From positions 35,656,191 to 35,720,190 of the forward strand of contig NC_088302.1 in NCBI RefSeq assembly GCF_032854445.1: a DNA stretch of 64,000 nt, written 5' to 3'. The notes beneath the pieces were generated by a model. That model saw nothing but the letters and a program-made list of their open reading frames with translations. It was not told where the DNA came from and did not search any database. Made by a program: the position numbers and the translations under genes. Below, piece after piece: positions 19,355-31,401 of this stretch (position 1 is its first letter; each line of letters opens with the position of its first letter). The stretch is from Liolophura sinensis. Its lineage: Eukaryota > Mollusca > Polyplacophora > Chitonida > Chitonidae.

Positions 19355-19500
19355 TTGACGCCGTGCTCGAGAATGTTTCATTTATATATGGCGGCGGTCA
19401 AGTTTATGGATGGAAGAAACCGAAACGGCTGGAGTAAACCGACCTTCGCTAGGTACTTGACACACCTCCTGACTTAAAACCACAGTCTATCGCTAATATT
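19355..19500 (-). repeat. SINE fragment (family B)
   Basis: It reads 'gccgtgctcgagaatgtttc', then 'ggcggtcaagtttatggatg' and 'gaagaaaccg', the same core as the adjacent copy at about 19515. The end containing 'acgccgtgctcgagaat' is homologous to the 3' end of family A in reverse, so this element is probably on the - strand. Confidence 0.65.
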
Positions 19501-19514
19501 GCATCAAGGCTCTC

Positions 19515-19640
19515 TGACTAATTGGTCTGTTGTTGTTTAACGACGGGTCTGAGAATGTTTCACTTGGATGACGGCCCGTCAAGTTTATGGATGGAAGAAA
19601 CCGAATAGTGCTGGGAGTAAACCACATTCCTTTGCCAGGT
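19515..19640 (-). repeat. SINE fragment (family B), second copy
   Basis: It repeats the family B core ('gagaatgtttcacttgg', 'gtcaagtttatggatggaag', 'ggagtaaacca', 'cctttgccagg') immediately after the first copy. It abuts a family A SINE in the opposite orientation. Confidence 0.65.
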
Positions 19641-19866
19641 TAGCGCGCTAGCGCAGCGTAATGACCCAGGTGTCTCTCACCAATGCGGTCGCTGTGAGTT
19701 CAAGTCCAGCCCCTGCTGCTGGCTTCCATTCCGGCCGTAAGTGGGAAGGTCTTCCAGCAACCCGTGGATAGTCGTGGGTTTTCCCTGGGCTCTGCCCACC
19801 ATAATGCTGGCCGCCGTTGTATAATTGGAGTATTCTTAAGTATGGCGTAAAACATAATTGATTATG
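19641..19866 (+). repeat. SINE (family A), near full length
   Basis: It has a tRNA-like head ('tagcgcagcgtaatgacc' as A box, 'gctgtgagttcaagtcca' as B box). A conserved body follows ('gtcttccagcaac', 'gatagtcgtgggtt', 'ccaccataatgctggccgcc'), then a 3' end ('tattcttaagtatggcgtaa'). This is the best copy for deriving the family consensus in the window. Confidence 0.8.
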
Positions 19867-21566
19867 TGGTGGATGGGTCAATAAACCGACTGATGTATTG
19901 ATTGACTGACTGAAGGCGGTGGTCTGCTGATCAGTATGTCACGTTTCGTTGGCGTAAACGTATAAAATGAACATCAGTCACTTCTCTGTAAAACGGCATT
20001 TAAGCGATCAGTCAGCCGTGCAATCATTTGGCCAAAGTGAACATTGACGTACAGTTATGATCATTGCTTGAATGCACACATATAAGATAAAACGGTGGTA
20101 TAACATTAAAGTAATGCAAGTATTACTATGCATTCATTGATTGCAATCCATCCTCGAAATTAAGTAATATTCAGCCGCCATGCGCAATGTTATGCATACA
20201 TAAGGTCGTGGAATGCAACGGGCGGTAGGTGTTTCAAAGCAGTCAGTGTTTATTTGTGGCTATAGTGTAGCAGCTTTCTTTGATCGCAGTCTATTTAATG
20301 CGACAACGCACGACCATCTCTATTTATGCCTGAATCAAAGAATGGTAATAAAAATACGCACCTACTGTCTCACGATGAACGACATAGCTGTTAAATCTTT
20401 CGGGTCAACGGTATATCTTAGTCTATTATGTACACCTGTTGGGAACAACGGGCGGGGAGGGGGGGTACACTGGTATAAAAAGCCTAATTCGATGAAGATC
20501 ATGATCGGGTATCGAATTATTCCCCTACTTGTGTGAATTCTTTCATTGACAGAACAAGCCAATGGGCGTTTCCGTCTTATTGTGCGGAAGGTGAAGAAAA
20601 TGACCACCATTACATTACAGGAGATTAGATTGCTGCTTTAACCATTAAAACCGTACCTGGCGTAAAGACCCCGTGACCTGGGGGCGATGGGGGCTTGTTC
20701 TGACACAGGTATACTTTCTTTGATCCCGTTAAATTTGGTGATTTAATAGAAATCTTGGATCGGGTATTCAATCGCGGGAAGTGGTTTGTATATAGGTAAA
20801 TTATACCTTTACAGCCATGGCGAAACACCTGACACGGTGATTACCCCGCTTATCGCGGTTTGATTTCAACTGATCCAAGCACAGAAAGGACCGCTGAGAT
20901 ACACCTCCTATACTTGAAATTCCGTATTATAGAATAGCAGTCAAAAAGAACATCGCACGTAGCAATGAGATTCTCTCTATAACCCTCTGAAGACATTGGA
21001 TTTTCTTTTTATTTTATTTATTATTATTACTTTTTTTATCTTATTTATGTAAACTATTTAAAACGAAGGGCGCATTTCAGTTTGTGTTTCTCCAAATACA
21101 GATGCCTAAATGCGATTTAATAAAGAATACATTAATAAGCTGATTGTTGAGACATGTGATGTTAATCATCAAAATCCACCAATACCACCTATGCATAATT
21201 TTGCGTGATATGCATTAATTAAATCTAGTTGAGGAGCTTCTGTATATTTCGATACATTTAACTGATTAAATCCCGATTAAAATCTGTATATCATATTCTT
21301 CATTATATGTTTTATTGATAAAGTGTTTATCTAATTATCTGGATATTGAATATTAAGACATTTTAAAAATTACATGAGTCGCCGTGTAATTCATTCTTAT
21401 AGAACATGCCTACCTCTCTGAATAGTATACATGTATTTACTTTTTTTATTTCAAAAGGATATTTATCCTAATCGACGGCGAGCAGGTTTAGACCTACAGA
21501 CCCCTCGCGCTATGCTCGTCCCCAGACGATCTGAATTTAAAAGAACAGATATGCCTTAAGTATATT
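19867..21566. other. Non-genic stretch
   Basis: No gene is recognised. Open frames around 20213-20610 and 20625-20828 have no family resemblance. 21000-21470 is very AT-rich. Confidence 0.5.
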
Positions 21567-21720
21567 TGATTTATTTATTTATTTATTTATTTGAATGGTG
21601 TTTTACGCCGTACTCAAGAATACTTCAATAATAGTACGACGGCCAGCATTATGGTGAGAGGAAACCGGGCAGACCCCCTGGAAAACCCACCACCACCAGC
21701 AGGTTGGTGATTATAAACAT
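21567..21720 (-). repeat. SINE fragment (family A), tail-proximal half
   Basis: Read on the - strand it ends in an (AAAT)n tail (here 'atttatttatttattt'). The 3' core is present ('gtgttttacgccgtactcaa', 'cggccagcattatggtgaga'), and it is truncated about 120 bases in. Confidence 0.8.
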
Positions 21721-22831
<1,111 letters not shown>

Positions 22832-22869
22832 AAGTCACTCCGTCATTTGGTGAAACTGATTTTTTGGTC

Positions 22870-23083
22870 AAATGCGTCAAATGCTCTCACCACTGCGGTC
22901 GCTGTGAGTTCAAGTCCATCCTATGCTGGCTTCCTCTCCGACCTTACATGGAAAGGTCTTGCATCAACCTGGGGATGGTCGTGGGTTTCCTCCCACCATA
23001 ATGCTGGCTGCCGTCATATAGATGAAATATTCTTGTTTATATACGGCGGACAATGCCAATCAAATAAATACATAAATAAATTA
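22870..23083 (+). repeat. SINE (family A)
   Basis: It shows the B-box segment 'gctgtgagttcaagtcc', the body words 'aaggtcttgcatcaacc' and 'gatggtcgtgggtttcctcc', and 'ccaccataatgctggctgcc'. The tail ends in 'caaataaatacataaataaa'. The A-box end is degraded. Confidence 0.8.
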
Positions 23084-23700
23084 GAAGTTAAATTAGAAAT
23101 TAGAGAAGTTATATCAAAAGACAAGTAATTTTTAAAATGTGAACATGCAAACCAGTAAGCATGTATTTTACGGATGCCGTGGCTGTGGTTGGCGGAAAAG
23201 GCTCTTACCTGTGATACCGGTATGTCCATATATGTGTATTCTTACCTTATTATTTCTCTCCATAAGAGGCCACATTCATATTTCTCTTGTTGGAATTCAG
23301 TTACAGCTTTAAGTCAGGCGGCTTGAAAGCTATACCTGGCGAAGGGCGGTTTTCTGGACCACTCATAAATCAAGAGAAAAGTACGGTGTTGAACACTAAT
23401 CTAATAAATATGACTTCATTGTGCTGCTTGACCATATATAAGGTCCAGATTGCATTTCTGTTTTTCCACATATGCTTGGCGGGAAAATGACTTTATTTTC
23501 AAGGTGAACATGGAAACTCACCGAGTTACATAATTTACTTATATCTGACTTTAGAGTGACTCAACCCTCAATGTTCATTTCATTAGGAGAAATTCAGCAT
23601 ATAATATGCATGTGTAGATAAATTTGCTCTGTAGATATATGTATATAGTCCAACGCGATCTTTGACGCATGACATAATGCAGGCTGGAATTTTTATACAC
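23084..23700. other. Non-genic stretch
   Basis: No gene is recognised. A piece at about 23308-23345 ('gtcaggcggcttgaaagc', 'tacctggcgaaggg') may be a scrap of SINE family B. Confidence 0.4.
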
Positions 23701-23894
23701 CAGGGCCCGGATTCACGAAGCTTATAGGTCAGGGCCCGGATACACGAAGCACTCTTAAGGGTACGTTCACTGAACTACCACGGCATTGTAGATGATCCAC
23801 TACTGGTGGAAAACTAGTGGTCTGGCAACCAGTCCTGTAGGCATGGTAACTGAGAGCTCGTAACGTTAAGAGAGCTTCGTGAATCTGTGCCCTG
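23701..23894. mobile_element. MITE with duplicated left terminal repeat
   Basis: The left end carries two near-identical 21-base terminal motifs (starting CAGGGCCCGGAT and ending CACGAAGC), at 23701-23721 and 23730-23750. The right end at 23874-23894 is their inverted complement, with 19 of 21 positions matching the outer copy. Subterminal bases also pair (CTCTTAAG near 23752 against CTTAAC/GTTAAG near 23866). The roughly 165-bp core is non-coding. No clear target-site duplication is seen. Confidence 0.75.
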
Positions 23895-26007
23895 TTCTTT
23901 TCTTCTTTTAATACGGTAGAGAAGAGTATTCTGACTACATTTTCGTTGACATGGATATTATGACAGAAAACATTTATCTCTCTTGGGGTGAGAAGTATAC
24001 CTACATGGAATTCTTATGATTTATGGTCATTATTATAACATATATGCAGCTCTATTGATAAAGCCACAATACTCTGCACGACGTGAACTGTATATTGGTT
24101 TGCTAACTATTTGAGCAGAAACGCTCACTTCTTCTTTGTTTGCAGTGTTGTATAATATCTTATCTCTTGTGTAAAAGTACCTATACATACCTACACATAA
24201 CCATGAAAGAGGATCATTTTTAGTGTGAGGACCTGTGAATAAACTAGCGGTTTTCAAACCGGTTTCGACGCTCTGGTATCTCTCAAAGATTTGGAGTTGA
24301 TGGCAAAGATGAAAGCTGTGACAGTTACACGCAGGGTTGTTTTCAAGCTTTCACTGAGGGTAGCCAAGCGGGCAGTCCTTGTCTGAACCAAACTGTAATA
24401 AAGTGGATACTGTACCGTTGAACACGAGTGTGATAAAGAAATATATATAAAAAAAAAGAATTAGCAGCGGTTTAATACAAAGACGTCTTCTGGTATATAT
24501 GTTTATTGTGCTCTACTGTCCTGTCCAGGTGAATCTCTCGAAAATACAGAGCAAGAATGGCTGAAATTCCGACATTCGTCTGATAAGAGACGAACACGGT
24601 GAGCTGGCATAACTCACTTTACATCGCAGGTGAATGCACCATCGCCACAATAACATATGATAAGCCGCTTTAATAAAATAGCGTCTAGCGTGCAGAAAGC
24701 ACTGAATCGGCTTGAGTATTTTTATTTATAAAAGGTCTAATCATGGCGAAGTATTTAGATATTATAAACCCTTCAAATCTCGCGTGATCGCGTCTCCTGA
24801 TATTTGACGCATGTTAAGAAATGGTTCATGCGGCTGACTTGAGGGTTCCCTGCATAGTGAAGGGTGGGTTTATTCTACCACTAATAATGATAAACACTAT
24901 AAAAATACTAATTATTCTACTACTATATTACTGTTACTAATAATAAGATATGGTGAGATCAAGTAATGATTTTACGATGATGATGATGATTGCTATGACG
25001 ACGACGTCGACGACAACGATGATGATGATAGTGACGATGATGATGACAACGATGACGACAACGATAACGACAATTCAGGTGAAGAATAAACGTTTTCATC
25101 TGCTTTCTCCGATAAAGCATCGTCAAATTTCGCGGAATACCAAAGGGAGCTAACCACAGAATTCGGTGATGTTTTAGCAACGTCGATCGTAAACACTTAA
25201 TTGCATCCATTTTATATACCTATGTGTAAACAAGACATTAAACAACTTTACAAAGACTGTGCCATCAGGCGACACAGCGTGTTTATATTTACCATCCGTG
25301 TCAAGTAACCTAAGGCTACAGTCTGATAAGCATCGGTTATTGAATTAGGCTGCCATTAAAAATCATTCGGTAAAATCGTGATGTGAAGCTTATCAGTTTC
25401 TTATTTTCTACAGGAAAAACGTCTGTTGCGCACTAGTTACCATAGACAGTGGTCTGTTCGAGCCTAAAAGGAGATCGTGTGTGGCTTCAAAGAATTCTTA
25501 AAAAAGAGAAGTAATCTGTGACATCTTCGTACGCTCAAGTCGGCACAATGTGACAATGATGTGACAATCACACCTCTCCAAGTCGAGGTCCCTTTTCCAT
25601 TATTTTAATGCAAACATGCATCTCTGCATCAAAAAATGGTCGACTGGGAGCATTTGAAGACTTTGCACCACAAAATGTTAAGAATTATTATTCGTTAGTT
25701 CGATAATACGATTCTGTTTCCAGGTACCTGGCTAAAGTAAGGGATAAATAAGGATGGGGTCAAAATAGCATACGTACTTGACAGACGACCGCTGGTCTAC
25801 AAGTCGGCGAGGGAAGGCTCCCTGATCTGCTGAATATTACATACATTTAAAGGTAGTTTCAAATTTAGTTTTCTTGTATCAGCCAATTTAACACTTTAGT
25901 GTGAACAGAACATGTTGTGAAAATTTCCGTCAAAGTGGAAATAAAATTAAAAGGCCTGAGAAAATCCTTTAACACTTTCTTCTTTACATGGATGTGCGCC
26001 TCTTTAA
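23895..26007. other. Non-genic stretch
   Basis: No gene is recognised. It contains the GAT/GAC trinucleotide tract listed separately and several AT-rich segments. Confidence 0.5.
24973..25071. repeat. (GAT/GAC)n trinucleotide tract
   Basis: Interrupted GAT, GAC and AAC triplets run for about 100 bases. The open frames here (Met/Thr-rich on +, His/Arg- or Ser-rich on -) are products of the triplet repeat. Confidence 0.9.
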
Positions 26008-26110
26008 ACCTGCGGATGGTCGTGGGTTCCTCCACCATAACGCGGACCGCTGTGGTATAAGTGAAATATTCTTGAGTAAGGCGTAAAATGTAAATGAAAT
26101 TAATAAATAC
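26008..26110 (+). repeat. SINE fragment (family A), 3' half
   Basis: It reads 'cctgcggatggtcgtgggtt', 'ctccaccataacgcggaccg', then 'taagtgaaatattcttgagt' and an AAAT-type tail. The tRNA-like head is absent (5' truncated). Confidence 0.8.
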
Positions 26111-28261
26111 ATATACGACTTTTTGCATTCTGGTACCCGTCATTCAAACATCTATATTTCAACAGACATATATTCAGATTTCACGTCAACTTGTCCAACA
26201 CGATCGGTGTGAAAGCAGGCACCATAGCAAAGGCAAAATGCCTCGCATACATTGAGACATGACTGTGCTAGGTGTATATTGACAACAGTAAAGTTTTTCA
26301 ATTCCTGCGTGGTTTTCCTCATTTTTTCACACTATGGATATTTCACAACTGGATACATATGAGTATTTCACCTTTCCGTAAATTAAATTTCTCAGTTTGT
26401 AAAGTTTCTATCTGAAAATCTGTAGTTCACGTTTTGATAATTTTAGCGCTGGCCAACCTTCAGCGTAATTAATGTCTTACATTTATGAAATCTTTTCTGT
26501 TTCCAAAATAAGATTAAGCTCTGCCTTGCTGACATGACGTCATCCGGTTACAGGAATATTTAATGCGAGACACGTTTGCACGGAGCATAATAATTCCAGG
26601 CGACAGATAAAATTTACCTTCTATGAACTTATCAAATTGGTTAGTATAAAGTACATTCCTTGTATGCCTTTAGTAATAACGTGATATGTTCAATAATTCA
26701 AATCACTCATTGACATGGCCAATCCTAAATTTGATTGGCCATGTCGTGACGTAAAAGCGGTCCTCACTCCCATTGTAAAGAAAACTTTACTTTTCCATCA
26801 TCGATGATTTTGGTGGTACGTCAGTGTGCTGAAACAAGGCCTTTTTAAAAAATAATTTGTGGCATAAGAGTCAAATTAAATCCACGTGTCTAGGTTTACT
26901 GGCTTGGTTGTGGCTTCCACCAAATTTGTGTGGAAAATCTCATCAATTACGACGGCCATAAAAAGAGCACCAGCCGGGCGATAGATTGATCATATACACC
27001 GGAAGCTATACACAGTGGCTACAACTACAGACGACAGTGTCGATGCGTCTCGCGGTGTTTTGTCGTGAAGGGTGAAACCTGAGCTGTGGGAAGCAAAGCT
27101 TGTTTCAGTTAGAATGGCCTTTTCATTACGCCTGGGGAGTCTGTGTTCAAATATGGCGCCATTCCGAAAACAGATCCACCACTGGGCTGACCAACTGGAC
27201 ATTCGTCTGCGTGTGAAGTTCCTTTAAATCACACTTGTTCGCCATCGCGTTTATCTCTGAAAAAGTGTAATCCAAAGCACAGCTAAATATAGAAATAATT
27301 AGGAATGAGAACAAGTTTTGAAATTGTACATAATGGGTAAAGTATCATGTTTAACTACAGATAATCATTTCGTGTAATTCTTTGTGTCATGTATAACTGC
27401 CTTACAACGACGAAGAAATATTTGATTTGAATATTTCTTACGAGCATAGGCAATGGAAGATAAAAACACGATCAGAGGCACAGAAATCTAATCCGACAGA
27501 ATTAAACATGACAACGAGAATATGGAATGAGACAAATTGGCGATCCGTGGATTCGATCACCATTCATGCAGCATTTTTTAGCTTTTTAATTTTTGAGATC
27601 TGTGCATGTTTTTGCATCATATGTGTACTGGCAGTTGTATTTCCCAAATCACTCAATCGGCTCACTATGACAAAATGTCATTTGAAGATCTTAACAAAGG
27701 TTTGTCATAAGGCAAACTATAGGGACGCCGCGTATTATGCACATTTACGCTGGTTAAGTTCTTGATGGACTCGGGCAGAGGGCATGGTTTGTATATTTTG
27801 ACACAGTGCCCAGAAAATCCGTTACATACATGAAATTACATAGAAATTCATTAATATATTCAGCAGACATTAGAAAATCCTCAGTCCATGCCTTATCACT
27901 AAACATGCAAACATCACATTTGATATTACGTAATACCTTTTTGTTTGAACACTAAGCAAATAAATAAATAAATATGCGTGTTAAAGCATCAACATATTAT
28001 ATAAAGTAAAAGTTAGGCAACATTCAAAAAAATATTTCTGAGAAACTATTTGTCTTGGAAAATCTCTCACACATCTTTCTAAACGATTTCAGTTGGTAAA
28101 ATTCTAGATAACGTGGGAAAGAAGTATTTAAATAATGTTTACAAACAAAATATGAAGTTTACCACTGTTTGAGAATTCCTTGGAATGTTTTGAAGCTAAG
28201 CTTTTATTTGACATGAATAAGTTGTTATAAATGGACTGGTATTCTCGCCCGTTACATGGTT
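26111..28261. other. Non-genic stretch with a CCAAT hairpin
   Basis: No gene is recognised. The perfect inverted repeat at 26712-26745 is listed separately. A - strand ATG frame (26990-27202) and a + strand frame (27427-27765, with one hydrophobic run) have no recognisable domain or splice context. Confidence 0.45.
26712..26745. promoter_or_regulatory. Inverted CCAAT palindrome next to a CRE-like site
   Basis: A perfect 13-bp stem (GACATGGCCAATC / GATTGGCCATGTC) flanks an 8-base loop, placing two CCAAT boxes in opposite orientations. It is followed at once by 'gtgacgtaaaagc', which is CRE-like. Paired CCAAT boxes are bound by NF-Y in animal promoters, but no transcript can be assigned here. 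Confidence 0.35.
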
Positions 28262-28503
28262 TTATTGATTGATTGATTTATCTGATTATATTTTACGCCG
28301 AACTCAAGATTATGTTACTAATACGATGGCGGCCAGCATTATGGTGGGATGAAACCTGGCAGAGCCCGAGGGAAATCCACGACCACCCGCAGGATGCTGG
28401 AAGACCGGTTTTGGTAGAGAGAAAGTCAGCATGAGCTGGACTTCACCTCACAGCGACCAAAATCGTGAGAGACTACTGGGCCATTACGCCGCGGTGCTAA
28501 CAC
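28262..28503 (-). repeat. SINE (family A), near full length
   Basis: On the - strand it shows the tRNA-like head region, the B-box segment (as 'ctggacttcacctcacagcg' on +), the body and the 3' core. '+' words include 'ttttacgccgaactcaagat' and 'ggcggccagcattatggtgg'. The tail is TTGA/AATC-like rather than AAAT. Confidence 0.8.
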
Positions 28504-28837
28504 CCTCGGCCTCGGTGTTATATTTACTTGCGGCATCCCAAAAGATTTTGTTGTGGCGCATCCTACGAAATAAAACTGCAGTGAATCTCCCAAGTGTACC
28601 CTTGGATCACTATATATATGTATGATCGAGAATACTACACAGGGAATTTGATTACAAAAAGTTTCTGAGAAACACATGTAGCAAATACACATGGTTAAAA
28701 CTATATTTATACGTTTGAATATATTCACAAAAAAGTTGTGTAGGAATACGAGGAAGCTGCCATCCCCCATGTATGCTCTTTTGAAATGCACATACCCATG
28801 ACACTTGCATGCCCTCCTTCCTTATTGGTGTTCAGCA

Positions 28838-29053
28838 TGAAGGGGATAGTGCAACGACTGGTTGACCCGTATCAGCACAATAGCTCGGGCGGTGCGGCTT
28901 ACTTGCTTCGGTAAGTCGTCTCAGTGAACCAGCACTAGATAAAAGAGCAGTGGAATCCTTTCTGCAACATTACATCCACTCTGAGGATTCCTTCGTCGTC
29001 ACATGACTGAAAAATTGTTAAGTACGACGTTAAACCCCAAGCACTCACTCCTT
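28838..29053 (+). repeat. Interspersed repeat (family C)
   Basis: It is shared with 60700-60980 in opposite orientation. Common words are 'gggatagtgcaacgactggt', 'cggtgcggcttacttgc' / 'gagcggcttacttgcc' and 'gcagtggaatcc'. A 3' end of the type 'ttaagtacgacgttaaaccc' / 'caagcactcactc' is also shared. The size and the (ACTC)-like tail suggest a SINE. Confidence 0.7.
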
Positions 29054-31056
29054 CCTCATTGTATTCGTTTTCTGAAAGCTTTATACGTTTTGATTTAATA
29101 TCAGTGTGATTTTTAAAAATAAAACCAGTCCTAAATTCACACTTTGAGAATGAATATTTGTGCTTTCGATTTTTCTATGCAACACGTCCGTTCATTTGGC
29201 ATCACGAATGTCAAGTGTGTGTGTACCAGAGGTATGAACTTAAGAACGTCCTAGGAACTCATTACGTGTCTAATCTGGATAAAATGTGCATTTGTATTGA
29301 TATATGTACATGTTTGTGTGCCGAACGCGTCAGAAACCGTGATAGAAACGGTTGACCGTATATATTCTATCAATCAACACTTCGTTTAAAAACCTATACA
29401 CATACACATGTATGTATAATACCATATGTCCTGAATAACAATTATAATCTAACATTAAAGAAGATAAGACGATTTAAGTACATTTTCTAATATTCTCAAA
29501 AAATTTTATTGTGAGCTCTGGATTATCATACCTCAGAAGAAGTGGTTATGGGAGATTTAACGGTCAGGGGTTACCGTTAATCCATATAATTGTCGGGGTG
29601 GGGCGACTCAAATAACGGTTTTCTCTACCCCAGGGCGCAAAAGTCTCATAGGGCCAATCTTCGGCAGGTGTGTTAATCCGATACTCTGCATAAGACCATC
29701 TGCACAAATGTGGACAGATAACACAGAATGGATAATCCAGGAATTTGCAGTTTACATCACCTGCAAGAATCCCTTATTGAACTAAAGAGATTCCGCTATA
29801 GAACATCCACACGTGTGCTTGTAATCTAAAACTTCCTCATTTTCCATAGGTGTCAAAGCACGTGTAAGTTTCTGCCATGAAATGCCCCGGGCGACCACCT
29901 GCTCTGCACGTGCATAAAATATTGGAGACTTGATTACAAAAACAATCTGTGAGCCCAAATGAAGTTTGCTTTTCACAGGCCAGCTTCCTTTCAAAGTTCA
30001 ACTAGTCATTAATTAACATTATTTGCTCTTAATAACACGGTACAATCTAATCGAGGTTAAGAAGAAAAATCAAAGAAAATCACAGTTTCTGACCGGCGTT
30101 ACATTTGGCACGCTTAACGCCTATGCCTACTTTAGTATTAAATGTTTGTCACAAGTCGAACACGGACTAAGTGTGGTCAGTATGTGTCAGATCAGATATG
30201 TTATGACACAACGTACTGTGACTTCTTTCATCGCTAGCTCACACGCTAAAGTGATGATAGATTATAACGGAAAACAGTGAAAAGTGCCCCGCCTCCACTG
30301 AAGCAGTGGTTGTACGAATAGAGACTGTCAAGGAGCGTTCAACGCGGCAAAACTGTCCATGACTCAATTGTTGTAACAATAGGCAGATTGTTGTGCGGGA
30401 GGGTAAACCGTCAAAGTTGAGCACTGGGAGGGGAGGGCGTGGGAGTGACGCGATCACGGGGCAGACAACAAAGATGACCAAACGCCAAACGCTACAATAG
30501 CGTAGCATACATACTGAATTAAAAGTGCATGGTAATTTTGCCATTTCATTTTACAGTCGAGGGTTTTTTTGTTATAGAAAGTGGAAGATAAAATAATAAT
30601 AATAATAATTGATGATGGTAATAATAATAATTGACGATAACTAATTACAGATAGTGGAAGATGCGCCAAACCCCCGTTAATTTATCACTGACAAGAGTGT
30701 GTCTCGAACAGAAATTTGAATGAATGGTTGAATGATTGTTGTTCAACTGTGGGCTTAAAATTGTTTTCACTTATATGAGAGTGGCCAGGTTTATGTGTGG
30801 AGGAAAGGAAGTGACTGGAGTACACCAATGATATGAAATTACGATGAGAGAGGCAACGACAATGTGTTAATGGGCAAAATGGTTACACGTAACCGGTGAA
30901 ATATGGCCTCCTATTAATTTACCTCAGTAACGGTTTTATTCTGTTTGTATGAATCCTAATATGACAGCAGATTACACGCCCCCTAGCACCATTGGAAGTA
31001 GTATTAGATAAACAAAAATGCAACAATGGCATAAAATATAATGCATAATAGTACGG

Positions 31057-31060
<4 letters not shown>
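29054..31060. other. Non-genic stretch
   Basis: No gene is recognised. An AAT-rich microsatellite lies at about 30592-30632 and a SINE family B scrap at 30765-30830. Confidence 0.5.
30765..30830 (-). repeat. SINE scrap (family B)
   Basis: It reads 'ttcacttatatgagagtggc', then 'caggtttatgtgtggaggaa' and 'gtgactggagtacaccaatg', matching the family B core seen at 19.4 and 61.2 kb. Confidence 0.5.

Positions 31061-31132
<72 letters not shown>
31061..31132. repeat. (TA)n microsatellite
   Basis: About 72 bases of near-pure AT dinucleotides. Confidence 0.97.
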
Positions 31133-31136
<4 letters not shown>

Positions 31137-31384
31137 TGGCTCGCCAAATTAATTACATGCATTAAAACACAAACACCATAATTCCTTCACACTAAAACAT
31201 TTCCTACTTTCTGGAGAACTGGTGTTGTACAATACAAAATGTAATATACATGGTACATTCTTATGCCTGTGGCAAACATGTTGCCTATTTCCCATCCTGC
31301 CTCAGAGTCCCACCCCAGAAAATCTTCTTTGCTGGAGGCCGTAGGGTCGAGTGAGTCGGGAGGGAGCGTAACGGAACAGCACCC

Positions 31385-31401
31385 GGGGGGGGGGGGGGGG
31401 G
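31385..31401. repeat. Poly-G run (17 G)
   Basis: An uninterrupted G17 tract; its length is likely to be unreliable in an assembly. Confidence 0.95.

Noticed and set aside
24950-25210. His/Arg-rich and Ser-rich frames
   Set aside because: They are translations of the GAT/GAC trinucleotide tract.
27427-27765. 112-codon frame with one hydrophobic run as a membrane protein gene
   Set aside because: It lies in AT-rich DNA and has no ATG at its start, no recognisable domain and no splice sites supporting it.
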